NCBI GenBank assembly: GCA_963827935.1
Contig: CAWHCN010000013.1
Coordinates: 434,001 to 498,000 of the forward strand
Source of the DNA: DATFNV01 sp963827935
GTDB lineage: Bacteria; Planctomycetota; Planctomycetia; Gemmatales; Gemmataceae
Reading direction: 5' to 3'
Length of the DNA stretch: 64,000 nt
Both the position numbers and the translations under genes were made by a program. Below, in pieces: positions 1 through 9,478 of the stretch (the first letter of the stretch is position 1; every line of letters starts with the position of its first letter). The notes below the pieces were generated by a model. The model ran no database searches and was not told the DNA's origin. It worked only from the letters and a program-made list of their open reading frames with translations.

Positions 1-965
1 CGATGTCGATCTCCACAGTGTCATTGACCGCCCGGCCCTGAACGGAGAGGCGCCCGCCCTGCGGCATGGCTTCGCGCCCGTTGCGGACCAGATTGGCGAA
101 CACAATGCGGATCTGGTCCACGTCGCCCAATGCCGACGGCAGGGAGGCGGGGAAATCCAGGGTCACCTGGATGGTCTCGGGCACCGGGTTGAGTTCCAGC
201 GCCTCGCCGAGGCAGGCTTCGACCGCAAAGGGGCGAAGGTTGGGCAGGGGCATCCGGGCAAAGTTCGACAGGGCAGTGATCACCCCATCCGCAGCCACCA
301 CGTGCCGCTCGATTCGCTGTAGGTGCTCGGCTGTCTTGGCCGCGGAAGGAATTCGGGCGTTGAGCAAGTAGTAGATCGAACGTCTTGACCACGTTGAGCG
401 GGTTGCGCAATTCATGGGCGATGCCGCCGGCCACCTGGCCGATGGCGGCCAGTCGTTCGCTCCGCTGCTGGCGACTGATGTGTTCTGCCTGGTAGGCATC
501 TTCGATGATCGCGAGGTCGAGATCCAAAAGGGTGTTCAGCGAGCGGCGGATGCCCATCGCTTCCTCCGGCTCGCCTTGCCAGCTGGCCTCCAGGGCCAGC
601 AGCAGCCCGCGGCGGAGGCGGGACAGGGCCACGTTGGTGTAAACCTGGTCCAGCCCGATTTCGACATGGCGCCAGCCGACGCGCCAGCGCCGCGCGACAT
701 AGTCGCGATCGTAGGGGCCGAACAGGAGTTCCCGCAGCCAGCCGCGCAGCGTCCCCTTGAGGCGATCGATCTGTGCCGAGCCGCCCGTGATGACCTTGCG
801 TGCCTCGGGGTGACGTTCGATCTCGGCGTAGAAATCGTCGATGAGCGGCACGAGGTGAGCTTCCAGCAGCGCAGCCACCGACCGAACCCGCACCGCATCC
901 GCATCGGTCCAGCCGACATACCGCTGTAACTCCTGGTAGCGCCGGAATAGCTCGTCGGGATTCAT
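1..965 (-). CDS. globin-coupled sensor histidine kinase (3' end outside window)
   Basis: The start is ATG at 965. Residues 1 to about 165 form a protoglobin sensor domain (helical; WRVGWRHVEIGL holds the candidate proximal heme His). A HisKA domain with the H-box AGGIAHELRNPLN follows, then a HATPase domain whose N-box region reads FANLVRNGREAM before the window edge. Such proteins sense O2, CO or NO through heme and autophosphorylate on the H-box His. The frame changes once near 375: with one base removed the text continues as SIYYLLNARIPSAAK into the ATPase domain, so this looks like a single-base error. A response regulator may lie beyond position 1. The globin assignment rests on the domain pattern and was not searched. 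Confidence 0.82.
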
Positions 966-1325
966 GGAGTCTTCTTTGCGTCGCTGAGAGATACCCGGGG
1001 CCAGCGAGCCACAGACCCGCATCCTCGGGTCCCGCCCGGTCATCATAGGCCGTGCATGTGGCGCAGCGAGAGCGGCACTCCGCTGTCTCGCCCTGGATAA
1101 TGACGGGAGCCGTGAGTGGCTTGATCTTGTAAGCAACCCTTGTGCCGGAGGAGCTACGACTGGGCCGAATGTTGCCGCCGGCCGGGAATCAGGCGGAATG
1201 CGGGCAAGCGCCAGCGGTGACTTCGCGGCGCGGTCGGCCCCGCCGACCAACCCCGGGGCCAATCCGCACACCCCCTGGTCCAGGTCGGTGGCAAGGACGC
1301 GACGGTCGGCAGGGGTTTGGCCGGC
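966..1325. other. intergenic region, no gene seen
   Basis: About 360 bases lie between the divergently arranged ends of the kinase start and the hydrolase stop. Open frames here lack codon bias or homology that I recognise. The kinase promoter should lie here; no clear sigma-70 pair was identified. Confidence 0.5.
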
Positions 1326-2641
1326 TTACCGTTCCTTGATCCACGCCGCCAGATCGTCCACCACTTCCTTCGCGACGTGGCCTTCATTCAGGTATTCGGC
1401 CGGTGTCGCCAGGCCTTGTCCCTCGGCGAAGAGGTGATTCAGCTTGGGATAGGCCTTCAGCGTGGCCCCCTTGCGACCGGCGAGGGCCTTCTTCCACCCG
1501 TTGAAATCGTCCATCGTCACCTGGTAGTCGCGGCCGCCCTGGAGGATGAGGAGCGGCTGCTTGATGCGCAGGGCCGTCGGCACCGGTTCCAGGTCGCGGA
1601 CCGACAGCCAGTAGGCCGCCGGCTGGCCGAACGGCAGCTCCGCCGCGGGGGTGTCCAGGGAGAGCTTCGGATCCTTCAGTTTCTCGGCCTGCGTTTTGAT
1701 CTTGTCGAGGGCCGCCTTTTCTTCGGCCGAGGGCGACTTCTCCAGAGACAGGAGGTAGTCCATCTGGCCGATGAGGACGTCGGCCATCGAGCGCGACGGG
1801 CCCGCCAGCAGGATCAGGCCGGCCAGGGCAGGGTCGCGCTCGCCCAGCCGTGGGGCCGCCATCGCCCCGAGGCTGTGGCCCAGCACGAACACCTTCCGCG
1901 CGTCAATTCCCGGGGTCGTGCGCAGCAGGGCGGCGGCGGCCAGAGCATCGTCCAGGGTTTCCTCCTTCACGGTGTATCCCTTCACCGCGACAAACTTCTT
2001 GCCGTGCTCCTTGGTGCGTTTTTCGTAGCGGAGTACAGCGATCCCCTGACTCGCCAGACCCCAGGCCAGGTCGCGGAACGGCTGGTGGCCCCCCAGCGTC
2101 TCGTCGCGGTCGTTGGGCCCCGAGCCATGAACGAGCACCACGGCCGGGACTTTTTCCTTGCCGACGGGCATGGACAACGTGCCCGGCAGGACCCATTCGC
2201 CCGCGCCGATCTTGACCGGACGCTCCTCGAACGCCTCCCGCTTGACGTAAGCCGGGGCCTTGTAGGGCCCCTTGGGTCCCTGGGGCGTGAACAGCAGCCC
2301 GGTGACACGTCCGTCGCCGTTGAAGACGACCTTGGTGTACCAGGTCGCCTTCTCGAATTCGCAGGCGATCCAGACGATCTCAAACTGGCCCGTTTTTTCC
2401 GCGGTGGCCCGGCCGGCTTTCTTGAACTTACCCGTCAGCTGGAGGGTCGCCGTCCAGGCTTCGCCGAGTTTCTTGGGCGGCAGGGCTTTCGTCAGGGCCT
2501 CGTCGAAGTCCGTCGTCGCCTTGTCGAACTCGTCCCGGGCCAGTGCGGCGACCAGGTCCCGGGCGCCACTTCCACCTGGGAGGGTTCGGCGGCCGGCACT
2601 GACCCGAGGGCCACCGTCACGATCAAAAGCGCGGCGGTCAT
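1326..2641 (-). CDS. secreted alpha/beta hydrolase (serine-aminopeptidase type) with N-terminal DUF3887-like domain
   Basis: The chosen start, ATG at 2641, follows a good Shine-Dalgarno (AGGAGGT) and begins a signal peptide (MTAALLIVTVALGSVPAAE). A DUF3887-like domain follows (DEFDKATTDFDEALTKALPP), then the hydrolase fold. It shows the oxyanion motif HGSGPNDRDET, nucleophile elbow GHSLGAM, acid LQGGRDYQV and catalytic His in PKLNHLF. The product is probably an exported esterase or peptidase of unknown substrate. One frameshift near 2565 separates the signal peptide from the mature domain; it is a likely sequence error because both sides are intact. Confidence 0.85.
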
Positions 2642-3123
2642 CCGGCTTGTACCTCCTGAGATGGGCTGTCGGGAGTGGTTGGCGCGGCTTCCAGCTTGCC
2701 CTCGTGCTCCAGGGCGCAACAACCTGCACGGAGCGCGAGGACCGTATTACGACTCGTCGTTCTATGTGGCATTCGCCATTGCACTTGCGGAGTATCCAGG
2801 CCGGTTTCGGGCGGCCGTGACTTATCACTTTTTACGATTATTTCGCATGGTTTTCAATGGATTCTGTAACGAATTCTGTACCAGACGGAAGCGGCCGGGA
2901 AGGAGCCGAGATGACCTTCGCCCTTCCAGCCACCCGCGGGGATGGTGAAGTCATCTCATCGATGGGCAGCGAACCCTGCCTGGGGCAGCCTGTTGATGGC
3001 CGCTGTTGCTGGCGACAGACGTGTCCGGCCGCGCGAGCGGCTCACGGTCGAGCGATGACACTGGCCCCGCCCGAGCAGCACGACGTGAGCCTGGTGTCGA
3101 AGTCGGCCCGGATCAGATGATCG
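2642..3123. other. intergenic region, nothing convincing
   Basis: Roughly 480 bases have no convincing gene on either strand. The 2820-2880 part is AT-richer than its surroundings and may hold the promoter of the hydrolase gene on the minus strand. Confidence 0.4.
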
Positions 3124-3216
3124 CTACCTGGTCAGAGCCACCAGTTGCCACACCGCCTCCGGGGCATAGCCTGCGAGGTAGTTGTTGGCGAACGCCACCA
3201 CCGGCAGCGCTGCCGC
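3124..3216 (-). pseudogene. remnant resembling the C-terminus of a DUF72 protein
   Basis: The minus strand reads VVAFANNYLAGYAPEAVWQL and then a stop at 3124. This resembles the conserved end of DUF72 proteins (FANNHYAGHAP-like). No upstream part of such a gene is present, so this is at most a fragment. The identification rests on a short motif. Confidence 0.3.
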
Positions 3217-3250
3217 AGGATGCCACATACCGAGGGACAAGGAGCCTGAC

Positions 3251-3423
3251 GTGGCCGACACCACCGACCGCATTCGCCTCGCGCTTACTACCGACGGCGA
3301 GCGAGCCATCACAGCCAATCCGCGGTTGACGCCACCCGAGCAGTCCGCCCTGGAGCTCCATGCGGCCGGGAGAAGTTGGAACAAATCGCCGTGGATCCCG
3401 CGGCGGTGGAAGAGGAGGAGTGA
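3251..3423 (+). CDS. small hypothetical protein (about 58 aa), frameshifted
   Basis: The likely start is GTG at 3251 (VADTTDRIRLALTTDGERA). As written the frame runs into a basic tail and stops at 3433. Adding one base near 3366 gives a natural acidic end, EKLEQIAVDPAAVEEEE, stopping at 3423, seven bases before the next gene. The two are probably co-transcribed. Family not recognised. Confidence 0.45.
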
Positions 3424-3429
3424 CAGGCC

Positions 3430-3573
3430 ATGAAAGCCCACACCGACTGGCTGACGCAGTTCTTCTGCGACGGTGCCATTGGTGCCCTGGTCCTCGCCGG
3501 CCTGATCTACTTCCTCTTGCGGGCCTTCCGCCGCGACCGCGACGACGGGCCGCCGCGGCAGGGGCGGTGGTGA
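3430..3573 (+). CDS. small single-pass membrane protein (47 aa)
   Basis: ATG at 3430 gives MKAHTDWLTQFFCDGAIG, then a hydrophobic helix (ALVLAGLIYFLLRAF) and a short basic, Pro/Arg-rich tail ending at the TGA at 3571-3573. One transmembrane segment with a cytoplasmic tail is expected from the positive-inside rule. It follows the preceding small gene closely and probably shares its transcript. Function unknown. Confidence 0.5.
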   Translation: MKAHTDWLTQFFCDGAIGALVLAGLIYFLLRAFRRDRDDGPPRQGRW

Positions 3574-3599
3574 GGCCGCGCTGCCGCGCAGTCCATCAC

Positions 3600-3940
3600 C
3601 GCCGAGGTGGACCTGGCGAACCGGCACGACACTGTAACGATGCCGTACTCCGCAAGCGCCTTCACCTCGCCGGGGTCACACACGCCGTTGCCGTTGGCGT
3701 CGTGCCAGATGGCCAGCCCTTTCAACTCATCCCCCGTCAACACCCCGGGTCGTACACAAGCCAGCCGGCGTCCTTCATCACCCACGACCACTGCTGCTTC
3801 CGTCCCGAACCGTCCGCGTCGAAGGTGACAGCGGCATTGCAATCTTCCAGGTCCCGCGCTCGCAGGCCGTCTCGCAGTGGGGCGTCTGCTGACCTGGAAC
3901 CAGCCGCTTGCAGGCGCTGCATCGTGCATCGCACCGCAAA
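3600..3940 (-). pseudogene. remnant of an EF-hand-like calcium-binding protein
   Basis: Two minus-strand frames hold pieces that belong together: CNAAVTFDADGSGRKQQWSW followed by GWLVYDPG, then LAIWHDANGNGVCDPGEVKA. The D-x-D-x-G loops resemble EF-hand/dockerin-type calcium sites found in planctomycete secreted proteins. There is no start, no signal peptide and the frame changes at least once, so it is called a remnant. Confidence 0.4.
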
Positions 3941-4079
3941 GCCTCAGCAATTCGTGACACCCTTTCCACGCCAATGTCGGCTTGAGATGTGTCGAGAGCA
4001 AGCCTTTTCAAGCTGGACCCACGCGGCGTGGAGAACACTCATGGATTGCCAGAGCAGAGGCGTTCGGGAGCAAACGGGC

Positions 4080-4505
4080 ATGATCGACCTTGACACAAAT
4101 GAACACGTGCGACAGCTGACCCTGCGGACCCTGGCCGACGGGAGCCACCTTTCCGAGAAGGTGGACAACTGGATGCGGGTACTGGGTTATGCCGGCATGG
4201 ACCTGTTCGCCGTCCAGCTGGCCCTCGGCGAGGCGGTCATCAACGCCTTTCGGCACGGCAACCAAGGCGACCCGGGCAAGGTCGTGCGCGTCAGATACCT
4301 CGTGACCCAGGCCGAGGCGGTCATCGAGGTGGAAGACGAAGGGGCGGGGTTCGACCCGAACCAGGTGCCGGACCCGCGTGACGCGGAACGGACCGAGCGC
4401 ATGAGCGGCCGAGGGTTGTTCCTCATGCGCGTCTACATGAGCGGCGTGACCTACAACCGGCAGGGCAACCGCGTCACCCTCTGCCGACTACGCTCGCAGC
4501 CGTGA
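4080..4505 (+). CDS. RsbW-like anti-sigma/serine kinase (HATPase_c_2)
   Basis: This 141-aa single-domain ATP-binding protein matches anti-sigma factor kinases. It has the N-box QLALGEAVINAFRHGNQG, the G1 box EVEDEGAGFDP and the G2 box MSGRGLFLMRVYM. Such kinases phosphorylate an anti-anti-sigma STAS partner or bind a sigma factor. The start is ATG at 4080 (MIDLDTNEHV); an in-frame ATG at 4041 is possible but adds a poorly conserved stretch. No STAS partner was recognised next to it. Confidence 0.85.
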   Translation: MIDLDTNEHVRQLTLRTLADGSHLSEKVDNWMRVLGYAGMDLFAVQLALGEAVINAFRHGNQGDPGKVVRVRYLVTQAEAVIEVEDEGAGFDPNQVPDPRDAERTERMSGRGLFLMRVYMSGVTYNRQGNRVTLCRLRSQP

Positions 4506-4566
4506 AGAATCCGCCAGGCCCGGGCCCGACGCGGACACCTATTGGTCGCCCATTGGAGGATCGGTC

Positions 4567-4791
4567 ATGATTTCGATCATGGGTGGACTGGAAATGCAGG
4601 CGATCGACGTAATGGACCGGCAGCAGCTCCTTGAGGCCCTGAGGTTGCGCCAAGCCGGACTGCCGCCCGACCTCCGGGACGGGTTGGAAGACCAACCGAC
4701 CGACTGGCTGCGCATGGTGCTGCTGGCGGCGCGTCTGCTCTACGCCTTGCGTCAGCTGCAAGGCCGGCCCAGAGTCGAGGAATGGTCATGA
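4567..4791 (+). CDS. small hypothetical protein (74 aa)
   Basis: An intact 74-codon frame starts with ATG at 4567. It is rich in Leu, Arg and Gln (MDRQQLLEALRLRQAGLPP, then DWLRMVLLAARLLYALRQL), suggesting an amphipathic helical protein. The codon bias fits the neighbours. It follows the RsbW-like gene in the same direction by about 60 bases. Function unknown. Confidence 0.5.
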   Translation: MISIMGGLEMQAIDVMDRQQLLEALRLRQAGLPPDLRDGLEDQPTDWLRMVLLAARLLYALRQLQGRPRVEEWS

Positions 4792-5141
4792 ACGGCGAGC
4801 TACTCCTGGTGGACCTGTCCCGATCTCCGCCTCCGGAAACAGATCGTGCCAAGCCGCTCGCGCGGGCGGACACGTGTGACCGCTCAGCTTGCCAGCTGCT
4901 ACGAGCGAAGCCTACCGCTCCGGGGAATCGACGTCACCCTCCCGGGCTCCTGCCCTCCTCACCCGCAACCCTCATTCGAACAAATCCACCTGAATAAGTA
5001 GCAAATTCACGTCACCATTAGTGGGCGGTCCGAACTATTGACTAGTTCGTCCTCCAGCCGCGGCAAGTCGCCGGGCCATCGGTTTCAAATCGAATCGCCG
5101 CGGCGCATGGGGCGATTCCCTGCCACGGGGGGTCGTTCCCC
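4792..5141. other. intergenic region with one weak frame
   Basis: A 70-codon frame from ATG 4788 (MNGELLLVDLSRSPPP) overlaps the preceding gene's stop, but its second half has unconvincing Arg/Pro-rich composition. It could be the 5' end of a lost gene. Nothing else is seen. Confidence 0.3.
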
Positions 5142-5471
5142 ATGTCCGACGCGACAATACGCCTCACCAGTCTTCTGCCCATCGAGCACCTCCACGCCGC
5201 CTTCCTCTCGATCCTGCCTCGCATCGAACTGCACGCACGGATGCGCTTCCACCACCTGCGCTGTCCTCAAAGCCGTGATGACGCGATTGCCGAGGCGATA
5301 GCGATTTCCTGGCGATGGTTCCTCAGACTGATTCAGCAAGGCAAGGATCCGCTCAGCTTCGTTTCCCGGATCGCCGACTTCGCCACCCGGCACGTCTGGA
5401 GCGGTCGCCGCCTCTCGACTCCCGATCCCTTTTGTCCTTTCTCACGCGTCTGGCCTTTTCTTGCGGAATGA
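5142..5471 (+). CDS. sigma-factor-like protein, truncated
   Basis: The reading frame (MSDATIRLTSLLPIEHLHAA; RMRFHHLRCPQSRDDAIAEA; ISWRWFLRLIQQGKDP) resembles short planctomycete proteins related to sigma-70 region 2. After SGRRLS at about residue 93 it degenerates and overlaps the convergent gene at 5442. It is therefore probably a truncated or frameshifted copy. Confidence 0.4.
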   Translation: MSDATIRLTSLLPIEHLHAAFLSILPRIELHARMRFHHLRCPQSRDDAIAEAIAISWRWFLRLIQQGKDPLSFVSRIADFATRHVWSGRRLSTPDPFCPFSRVWPFLAE

Positions 5472-5846
5472 CCTCGCTACGGCCGAACAGGTCGCGAAAC
5501 CAATGCCAGCGCAGAGGCTTACCGTCCATGAGGACCGACCGAATCCTTCCCCCGTGACTACCCAGCCAAAAACCGTTCCCAGGATCGCGCCAATCAGACC
5601 GAAGCAGAACGTTGCAAAGAATAGCGTCTTCGGTTGCTTTGGTTCGACAGGATCGGTCAATCTCTTCTCGCAGAACCAGCACCGCCCGCCCTCCACATCC
5701 CGCGCCGTTTGAGAAGAGCCACAATGCGGGCATTTCTGGAGTTCCCCGGCAGCGGGCTGCACATTTGCCGGGGCAGGCTGTTTGGCGGCGCCCGACAGCT
5801 TCGGTGCGGCGGCGGGTTCTTTCCGAGTTCCGTCTCGTTCCGTCAT
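5442..5846 (-). CDS. zinc-ribbon membrane protein
   Basis: ATG at 5846 gives a 134-aa protein. A Lys/Ala/Pro-rich N-terminus is followed by a CxxC...CxxC zinc ribbon (CPHCGSS and CWFCEKRL) and two membrane segments (FFATFCFGLIGAILGTVFGW and SLCAGIGFATCSAVA). The topology suggests a cytoplasmic zinc ribbon tethered to the membrane. Upstream in-frame codons exist but look non-coding. Function unknown. Confidence 0.65.
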   Translation of the reverse strand: MTERDGTRKEPAAAPKLSGAAKQPAPANVQPAAGELQKCPHCGSSQTARDVEGGRCWFCEKRLTDPVEPKQPKTLFFATFCFGLIGAILGTVFGWVVTGEGFGRSSWTVSLCAGIGFATCSAVARSFRKKRPDA

Positions 5847-5928
5847 TGCGATCGCTCCACACTGCCGGGGCCTCGCTCGAACGATGGATCTCAGCCACGC
5901 GCGGACCATCAATGGAGTCCGCACCGTC

Positions 5929-6876
5929 TCAACCTCCCTTTCCTCTCGGAATGAAGCCGGGAACACCGGTTTCCACCACGGGATTAAACCTGACCCGCAA
6001 CTTGATTCCATCGCTAATCTCTCGCACGGCCTCTTCAGGAAGAGTGGAGACTTCAAAGTTCTCCTTGATCCGGCTGGGGGTCTTCGAGGTGGTCAGGAGG
6101 GCCGTCCCGCGCTGGATGGCCCAGGCGAGCAAGACCTGCGCTGGGGTTTTGTTGACTCGCTTGGCGATGGCCGCAATGACAGGATCTTCCAGCAAGTTGG
6201 GCTCGCTGCTGTGTCCCAGCGCTGCAAACGCTTGCAGCACGATGCCATTTGTTCTGCAATAGTCCAAAAGGTCCCATTGCGGGAGATAGGGATGGGATTC
6301 GACGTGAACAACCGCAGGTTTGATCTTGGCGGCCTCAAAGATCTCCTTCACCTTTTCCAGGCTGACGTTGGATAAGCCGATGGCCTTGCACTTGCCCTCG
6401 GCCACTAGGCCCTCCAACGCCTTCCATGTATCCAGCAACGTCACCCCTTTGTCATAAATCACGTTGCCGTTCGCATCCCTCGGGTCTTGATCGTCTCCGG
6501 GTTGGAAGGCAAAGGGGGTGTGGATGAGATAGAGATCGACGTAGTCGAGTTGGAGTCTCTTGAGACTGGCCTCGAAGGCGGGCTTGACGCGTTCGGGACG
6601 ATGATTGTTGTTCCAGAGCTTCGTGGCGATAAACACGTCCTCCCGCTTGATCTTCCCCGCCTTGAACACCTCCTGCATCGCTTCGCCGACCTCCTTTTCA
6701 TTTCGGTAGCGTTCCGAACCGTCGAGCATGCGAAATCCTGCTTCCAGCGCCGCCATCGTCGCGGTTCTGGTTGCCCTGGGGTCGGGAATCAGTGTGCCAA
6801 AGCCGAGGGCGGGGATCGCGCCGGATTTGTTGTTGAGGGGTAGCTTCGTATAGCGAAGGTTGTCGAGTTCTACCAT
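5929..6876 (-). CDS. aldo/keto reductase
   Basis: This intact 315-aa TIM-barrel NADPH-dependent reductase has the AKR signatures: Asp and Tyr in FRMLDGSERYRNEKEVG, Lys in FIATKLW, His in YLIHTPFAF, and the C-terminal cofactor motif LLTTSKTPSRIKEN. It reduces aldehydes or ketones; the substrate cannot be read from sequence. A GGAGGG ribosome site precedes ATG 6876. The gene looks slightly AT-richer than its neighbours, which may reflect transfer. Confidence 0.92.
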   Translation of the reverse strand: MVELDNLRYTKLPLNNKSGAIPALGFGTLIPDPRATRTATMAALEAGFRMLDGSERYRNEKEVGEAMQEVFKAGKIKREDVFIATKLWNNNHRPERVKPAFEASLKRLQLDYVDLYLIHTPFAFQPGDDQDPRDANGNVIYDKGVTLLDTWKALEGLVAEGKCKAIGLSNVSLEKVKEIFEAAKIKPAVVHVESHPYLPQWDLLDYCRTNGIVLQAFAALGHSSEPNLLEDPVIAAIAKRVNKTPAQVLLAWAIQRGTALLTTSKTPSRIKENFEVSTLPEEAVREISDGIKLRVRFNPVVETGVPGFIPRGKGG

Positions 6877-6991
6877 TGTTTTGACCCTCCGATACTAACC
6901 AGGTGGACCTCAGCCCGCGGCGCCGCGGACCAGCTGTAGTGGCCTCGAAATGGGGACACCGTAATTATAATTCCCTAGAGAGAGGGCTCAT

Positions 6992-7294
6992 CTACGCTGT
7001 CCCCTTTTCTTCCCGGCTGCCCACCGCCGGCATAGAGCCTTCATCGAGCAGCGAAACGTATTCATAGCCAGACCGTGGGTGACTGGACTCATACTCGGTC
7101 AAGATGGCCCGTATCCGCTCGAGAGTTGAATCGTCCCAACGCGCCATGAACTCTGGCAGCAACTCGAACGTGTCCGCTAGCTCGTAAAGTTGCTGACAAT
7201 CCCCATTCAGCGCAAGGTTCCGCGCTTGGACAAAAGCCCGATGCATCACGCGCAGCAAGCCGGGTTGGTTTTCAGGGGGGACGATGTTGGACAT
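6992..7294 (-). CDS. hypothetical protein (100 aa), downstream partner of a ParB-like gene
   Basis: The intact frame from ATG 7294 has a good ribosome site (GGAGGAGAGG). The acidic helical sequence includes FVQARNLALNGDCQQLYELA and LLPEFMARWDDSTLERI. Its start lies 13 bases past the stop of the ParB-like gene, so the two form an operon. It may be a partner or regulator of the ParB-like protein; the family was not recognised. Confidence 0.65.
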   Translation of the reverse strand: MSNIVPPENQPGLLRVMHRAFVQARNLALNGDCQQLYELADTFELLPEFMARWDDSTLERIRAILTEYESSHPRSGYEYVSLLDEGSMPAVGSREEKGTA

Positions 7295-7307
7295 GGACCT
7301 CTCCTCC

Positions 7308-7650
7308 TCAATTTACAATCTTGACCTGGGCGAGCGGAACCGAAGCGGTCTGGCCGGGCGCTCCCAAAGGCTGAACCTCGATTGGCGGAACCATCGCCCT
7401 TCCCCCCCGACGTAGCCATTGCTGCTTCCAAAACTGTGTAATCTCGCCGCGCCGTCACGGTCCGACTGATCGACGCTTTCGGCGAGTGCAATTGGTCCGG
7501 GCTCACAGAGATCAACTGATCCGGTTGTCCCTGGATCACCAGCTTCGCGGGAATCCTGGCAAGCCCATTTTCGCGGGCGGCCACTGCTCGATGAACGCCG
7601 TCGGCTATGTAATATTGTGCCAAAGTCGCAGACGGCGCCGGCGGCGACAT
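7308..7650 (-). CDS. ParB/sulfiredoxin-like domain protein
   Basis: The conserved text YYIADGVHRAVAARENG is the ParB/Srx nucleotide-binding motif (GxHR). It is followed by ARIPAKLVIQGQPDQ. After MATSGG the frame shifts in a run of seven C (7400-7406); with one base fewer the protein ends naturally as PLGAPGQTASVPLAQVKIVN at 7308. The N-terminal part of a normal ParB fold is missing before 7650, so the gene is possibly 5'-truncated. It is operonic with the 6992-7294 gene. Confidence 0.6.
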
Positions 7651-8154
7651 TCGGTGGCTTCCTTAAATGCTACCATAGCAGACCGCACTCATTTTACGGG
7701 ACTTGCCGCCATCAGTCCACCCCAGCCCGGGAGCGTGGGCGAACAGCGTCACTTCGCCCGGAGGCGGGTCCGCGAGAGGACCGTCTCGATGGTGAGGCTA
7801 AGCGTTTTTACAAGATTGTGGAAGGCGTCAGGTTGGGTTTTCTTGACAAGCCACCGGGGTGCCAGCAAGGGGCGAGGAACCTGGCCCAGGAAACCTAACC
7901 TGACCTTCCGAACCCTTTTTCTTCTCTAACCTGACCCCTGGTATGTAGGCTTTATCCTAAAAAAATAAAAAAGAAGCCTCCAGACTGCCACATGAGAGAA
8001 TTGGGGTATGCTTCACCCCTTTTTCCCGGAGGCAGTCCCTTGTCCGCTCTTATCCGCTCGGCGAGCTGTGAATCGGGGTAAGCGTCATGCTGCCGGCGCT
8101 AGGTGCGCCCCTGGTTGGGCGTCCTGCCCTCCTGACGGAAGCTGTGGCCAGGCA
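7651..8154. other. non-coding stretch, nothing assigned
   Basis: About 500 bases contain no convincing gene. Local AT-rich text around 7955-8000 could hold a promoter or terminator, but no clear hairpin with a T-run was found. Confidence 0.4.
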
Positions 8155-8616
8155 TCATCTGGTCGAGAGCACCTCGTTCACAACGCCGATCACGACCAAC
8201 ACGCCGGCCCCACCGACGCCGCAACAGATTGCCGGAGCCAGCCACAACTGGAAACGCGACGCCCCGGACACGTTACCGGGGTTGGCAGGGTCGTACACCA
8301 GTTCCATCAGCCGGCCGACCGGCGGGTCGTCGCTGCTGGCTATCATCAGTGTGCTACATCGCGTGTAACCCTGGAGGTCGGTGAACTCGACGATCCGGTA
8401 TTCGGCGCCCTCGGAGTCGCCGGGGTTGATGTGGGTCCCGACGACCCGGCCCTCAACCCGAACCCCGTGCCGACTCAGGTAGGCGGCCCGCCGAAGGAGG
8501 ACCACGCCAAACAGGAACATGAAAGCGCAGCCCACGCAAATGGCAAGCATGATGAGGCCGGCGGCGACCTGCCCGAAGAACTGGAGTAGTCCGCCTCCCC
8601 AGTCTTCCAGTAACAT
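8155..8616 (-). CDS. DUF3592-family membrane protein
   Basis: This 153-aa protein has an N-terminal membrane helix (LIMLAICVGCAFMFLFGVVL), a beta-rich central domain (VEGRVVGTHINPGDSEG, YRIVEFTDLQGYTR, MELVYDPANPGNV) and a C-terminal membrane helix (APAICCGVGGAGVLVVIGVV). That order is typical of DUF3592. Intact; it lies 21 bases downstream of the 8638-8952 gene in an apparent operon. Function unknown. Confidence 0.8.
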   Translation of the reverse strand: MLLEDWGGGLLQFFGQVAAGLIMLAICVGCAFMFLFGVVLLRRAAYLSRHGVRVEGRVVGTHINPGDSEGAEYRIVEFTDLQGYTRCSTLMIASSDDPPVGRLMELVYDPANPGNVSGASRFQLWLAPAICCGVGGAGVLVVIGVVNEVLSTR

Positions 8617-8637
8617 GCTTCGCCCTCCGGACCGCTG

Positions 8638-8952
8638 TCATGCGGCCGAACTGCTCTCATGTCTTCCCAAGTCCCACTCGATGTCGCAATCCAGGCAATG
8701 GTATCGCAGGTCGGGGGTGGCATCTGCGAGGTGACAGCACCTCCCCCCACAGACGCGGCACCGGTATCCCCGCCGCCAGAACACGAGGAGGGTAACGGCC
8801 GGGAGCAGCCACATAGTGAGGACGGCGAACGGGCTTTCGGTCAGGACGAAGAGGCCAAAGAACAGCGGGCTGCCGGCAATAAACGACAGGAGGAACGCCC
8901 CGCCCATCCGCCATCCAGCGAGCGTGTCCTGGCGAACCTCCCTGACCATCAC
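8638..8952 (-). CDS. membrane protein with C-terminal zinc ribbon
   Basis: This 104-aa protein has two membrane helices (GAFLLSFIAGSPLFFGLFVL and FAVLTMWLLPAVTLLVFW). A cytoplasmic zinc ribbon with paired cysteines follows (CRVCGGRC and YHCLDCDIEW). It is the first gene of an operon with the DUF3592 gene. Function unknown. Confidence 0.65.
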   Translation of the reverse strand: MMVREVRQDTLAGWRMGGAFLLSFIAGSPLFFGLFVLTESPFAVLTMWLLPAVTLLVFWRRGYRCRVCGGRCCHLADATPDLRYHCLDCDIEWDLGRHESSSAA

Positions 8953-9478
8953 TCATCTCTCCTGCCGTCTATGAGGTTGACAGTCAAGCCCCATCAGGCA
9001 TCTTTTTCACTTTGTCCCGGCCGGCGCGCTCCGTCCACGCCGCCGGCCTCCTGCCGTTCGCTGACCGCCTCCCCGCCGCTCTCTGCCCCAGCATTCTTTC
9101 TCCGCCGCCGCTCTCCCCTCACGAGAGCGGGGGGAGAGCGGCGGCGGAGAAAGAATGCTTCCTCACACGCGGAACCACCACCGCGGCACGGGCCACATAC
9201 TCCGGTCGGCTGGCGTGTCTCGGTCCAGGCACGAACGCCCGGACTACCGTCTATCCGTGTGGGACCGGCCACGGTCCCAGGCACCTGCTACCGTATACGC
9301 CCCAGGGCGTCTGGCACGCCACAAGCAAGAGCCCACCCATCGAACGAACGGTGCCTTCACAGGTTCACCCGGCGGCACAACGGCGGCTCTCTCCGACCCC
9401 TCATCCGCCACAGCAGCGGCAGCTGCCGCGTCATTACCTCCTCCTCGGATCGCTAGTGTCGCTCACAGCAAACCCCTC
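8953..9478. other. non-coding flank of the IS110-type element
   Basis: No gene is recognised. The stretch contains the strong hairpin at 9091-9158 and, towards 9478, the presumed right end of the IS110-type element, whose exact boundary cannot be fixed from this copy alone. Confidence 0.4.
9091..9158. repeat. perfect 28-bp inverted repeat (hairpin)
   Basis: Arms 9091-9118 and 9131-9158 are exact reverse complements (arm begins GCATTCTTTCTCCGCC), with a 12-base loop. No T-run follows, so it is more likely a mobile palindromic repeat than a simple terminator. The inner sequence resembles the CTCTCCC...GGGAGAG repeats seen elsewhere in the window. Confidence 0.8.

Noticed and set aside
4788..4997. 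A 70-codon frame after the 4567-4791 gene
   Set aside because: It overlaps the preceding stop, and its C-terminal half is Pro/Arg-rich without coding character.
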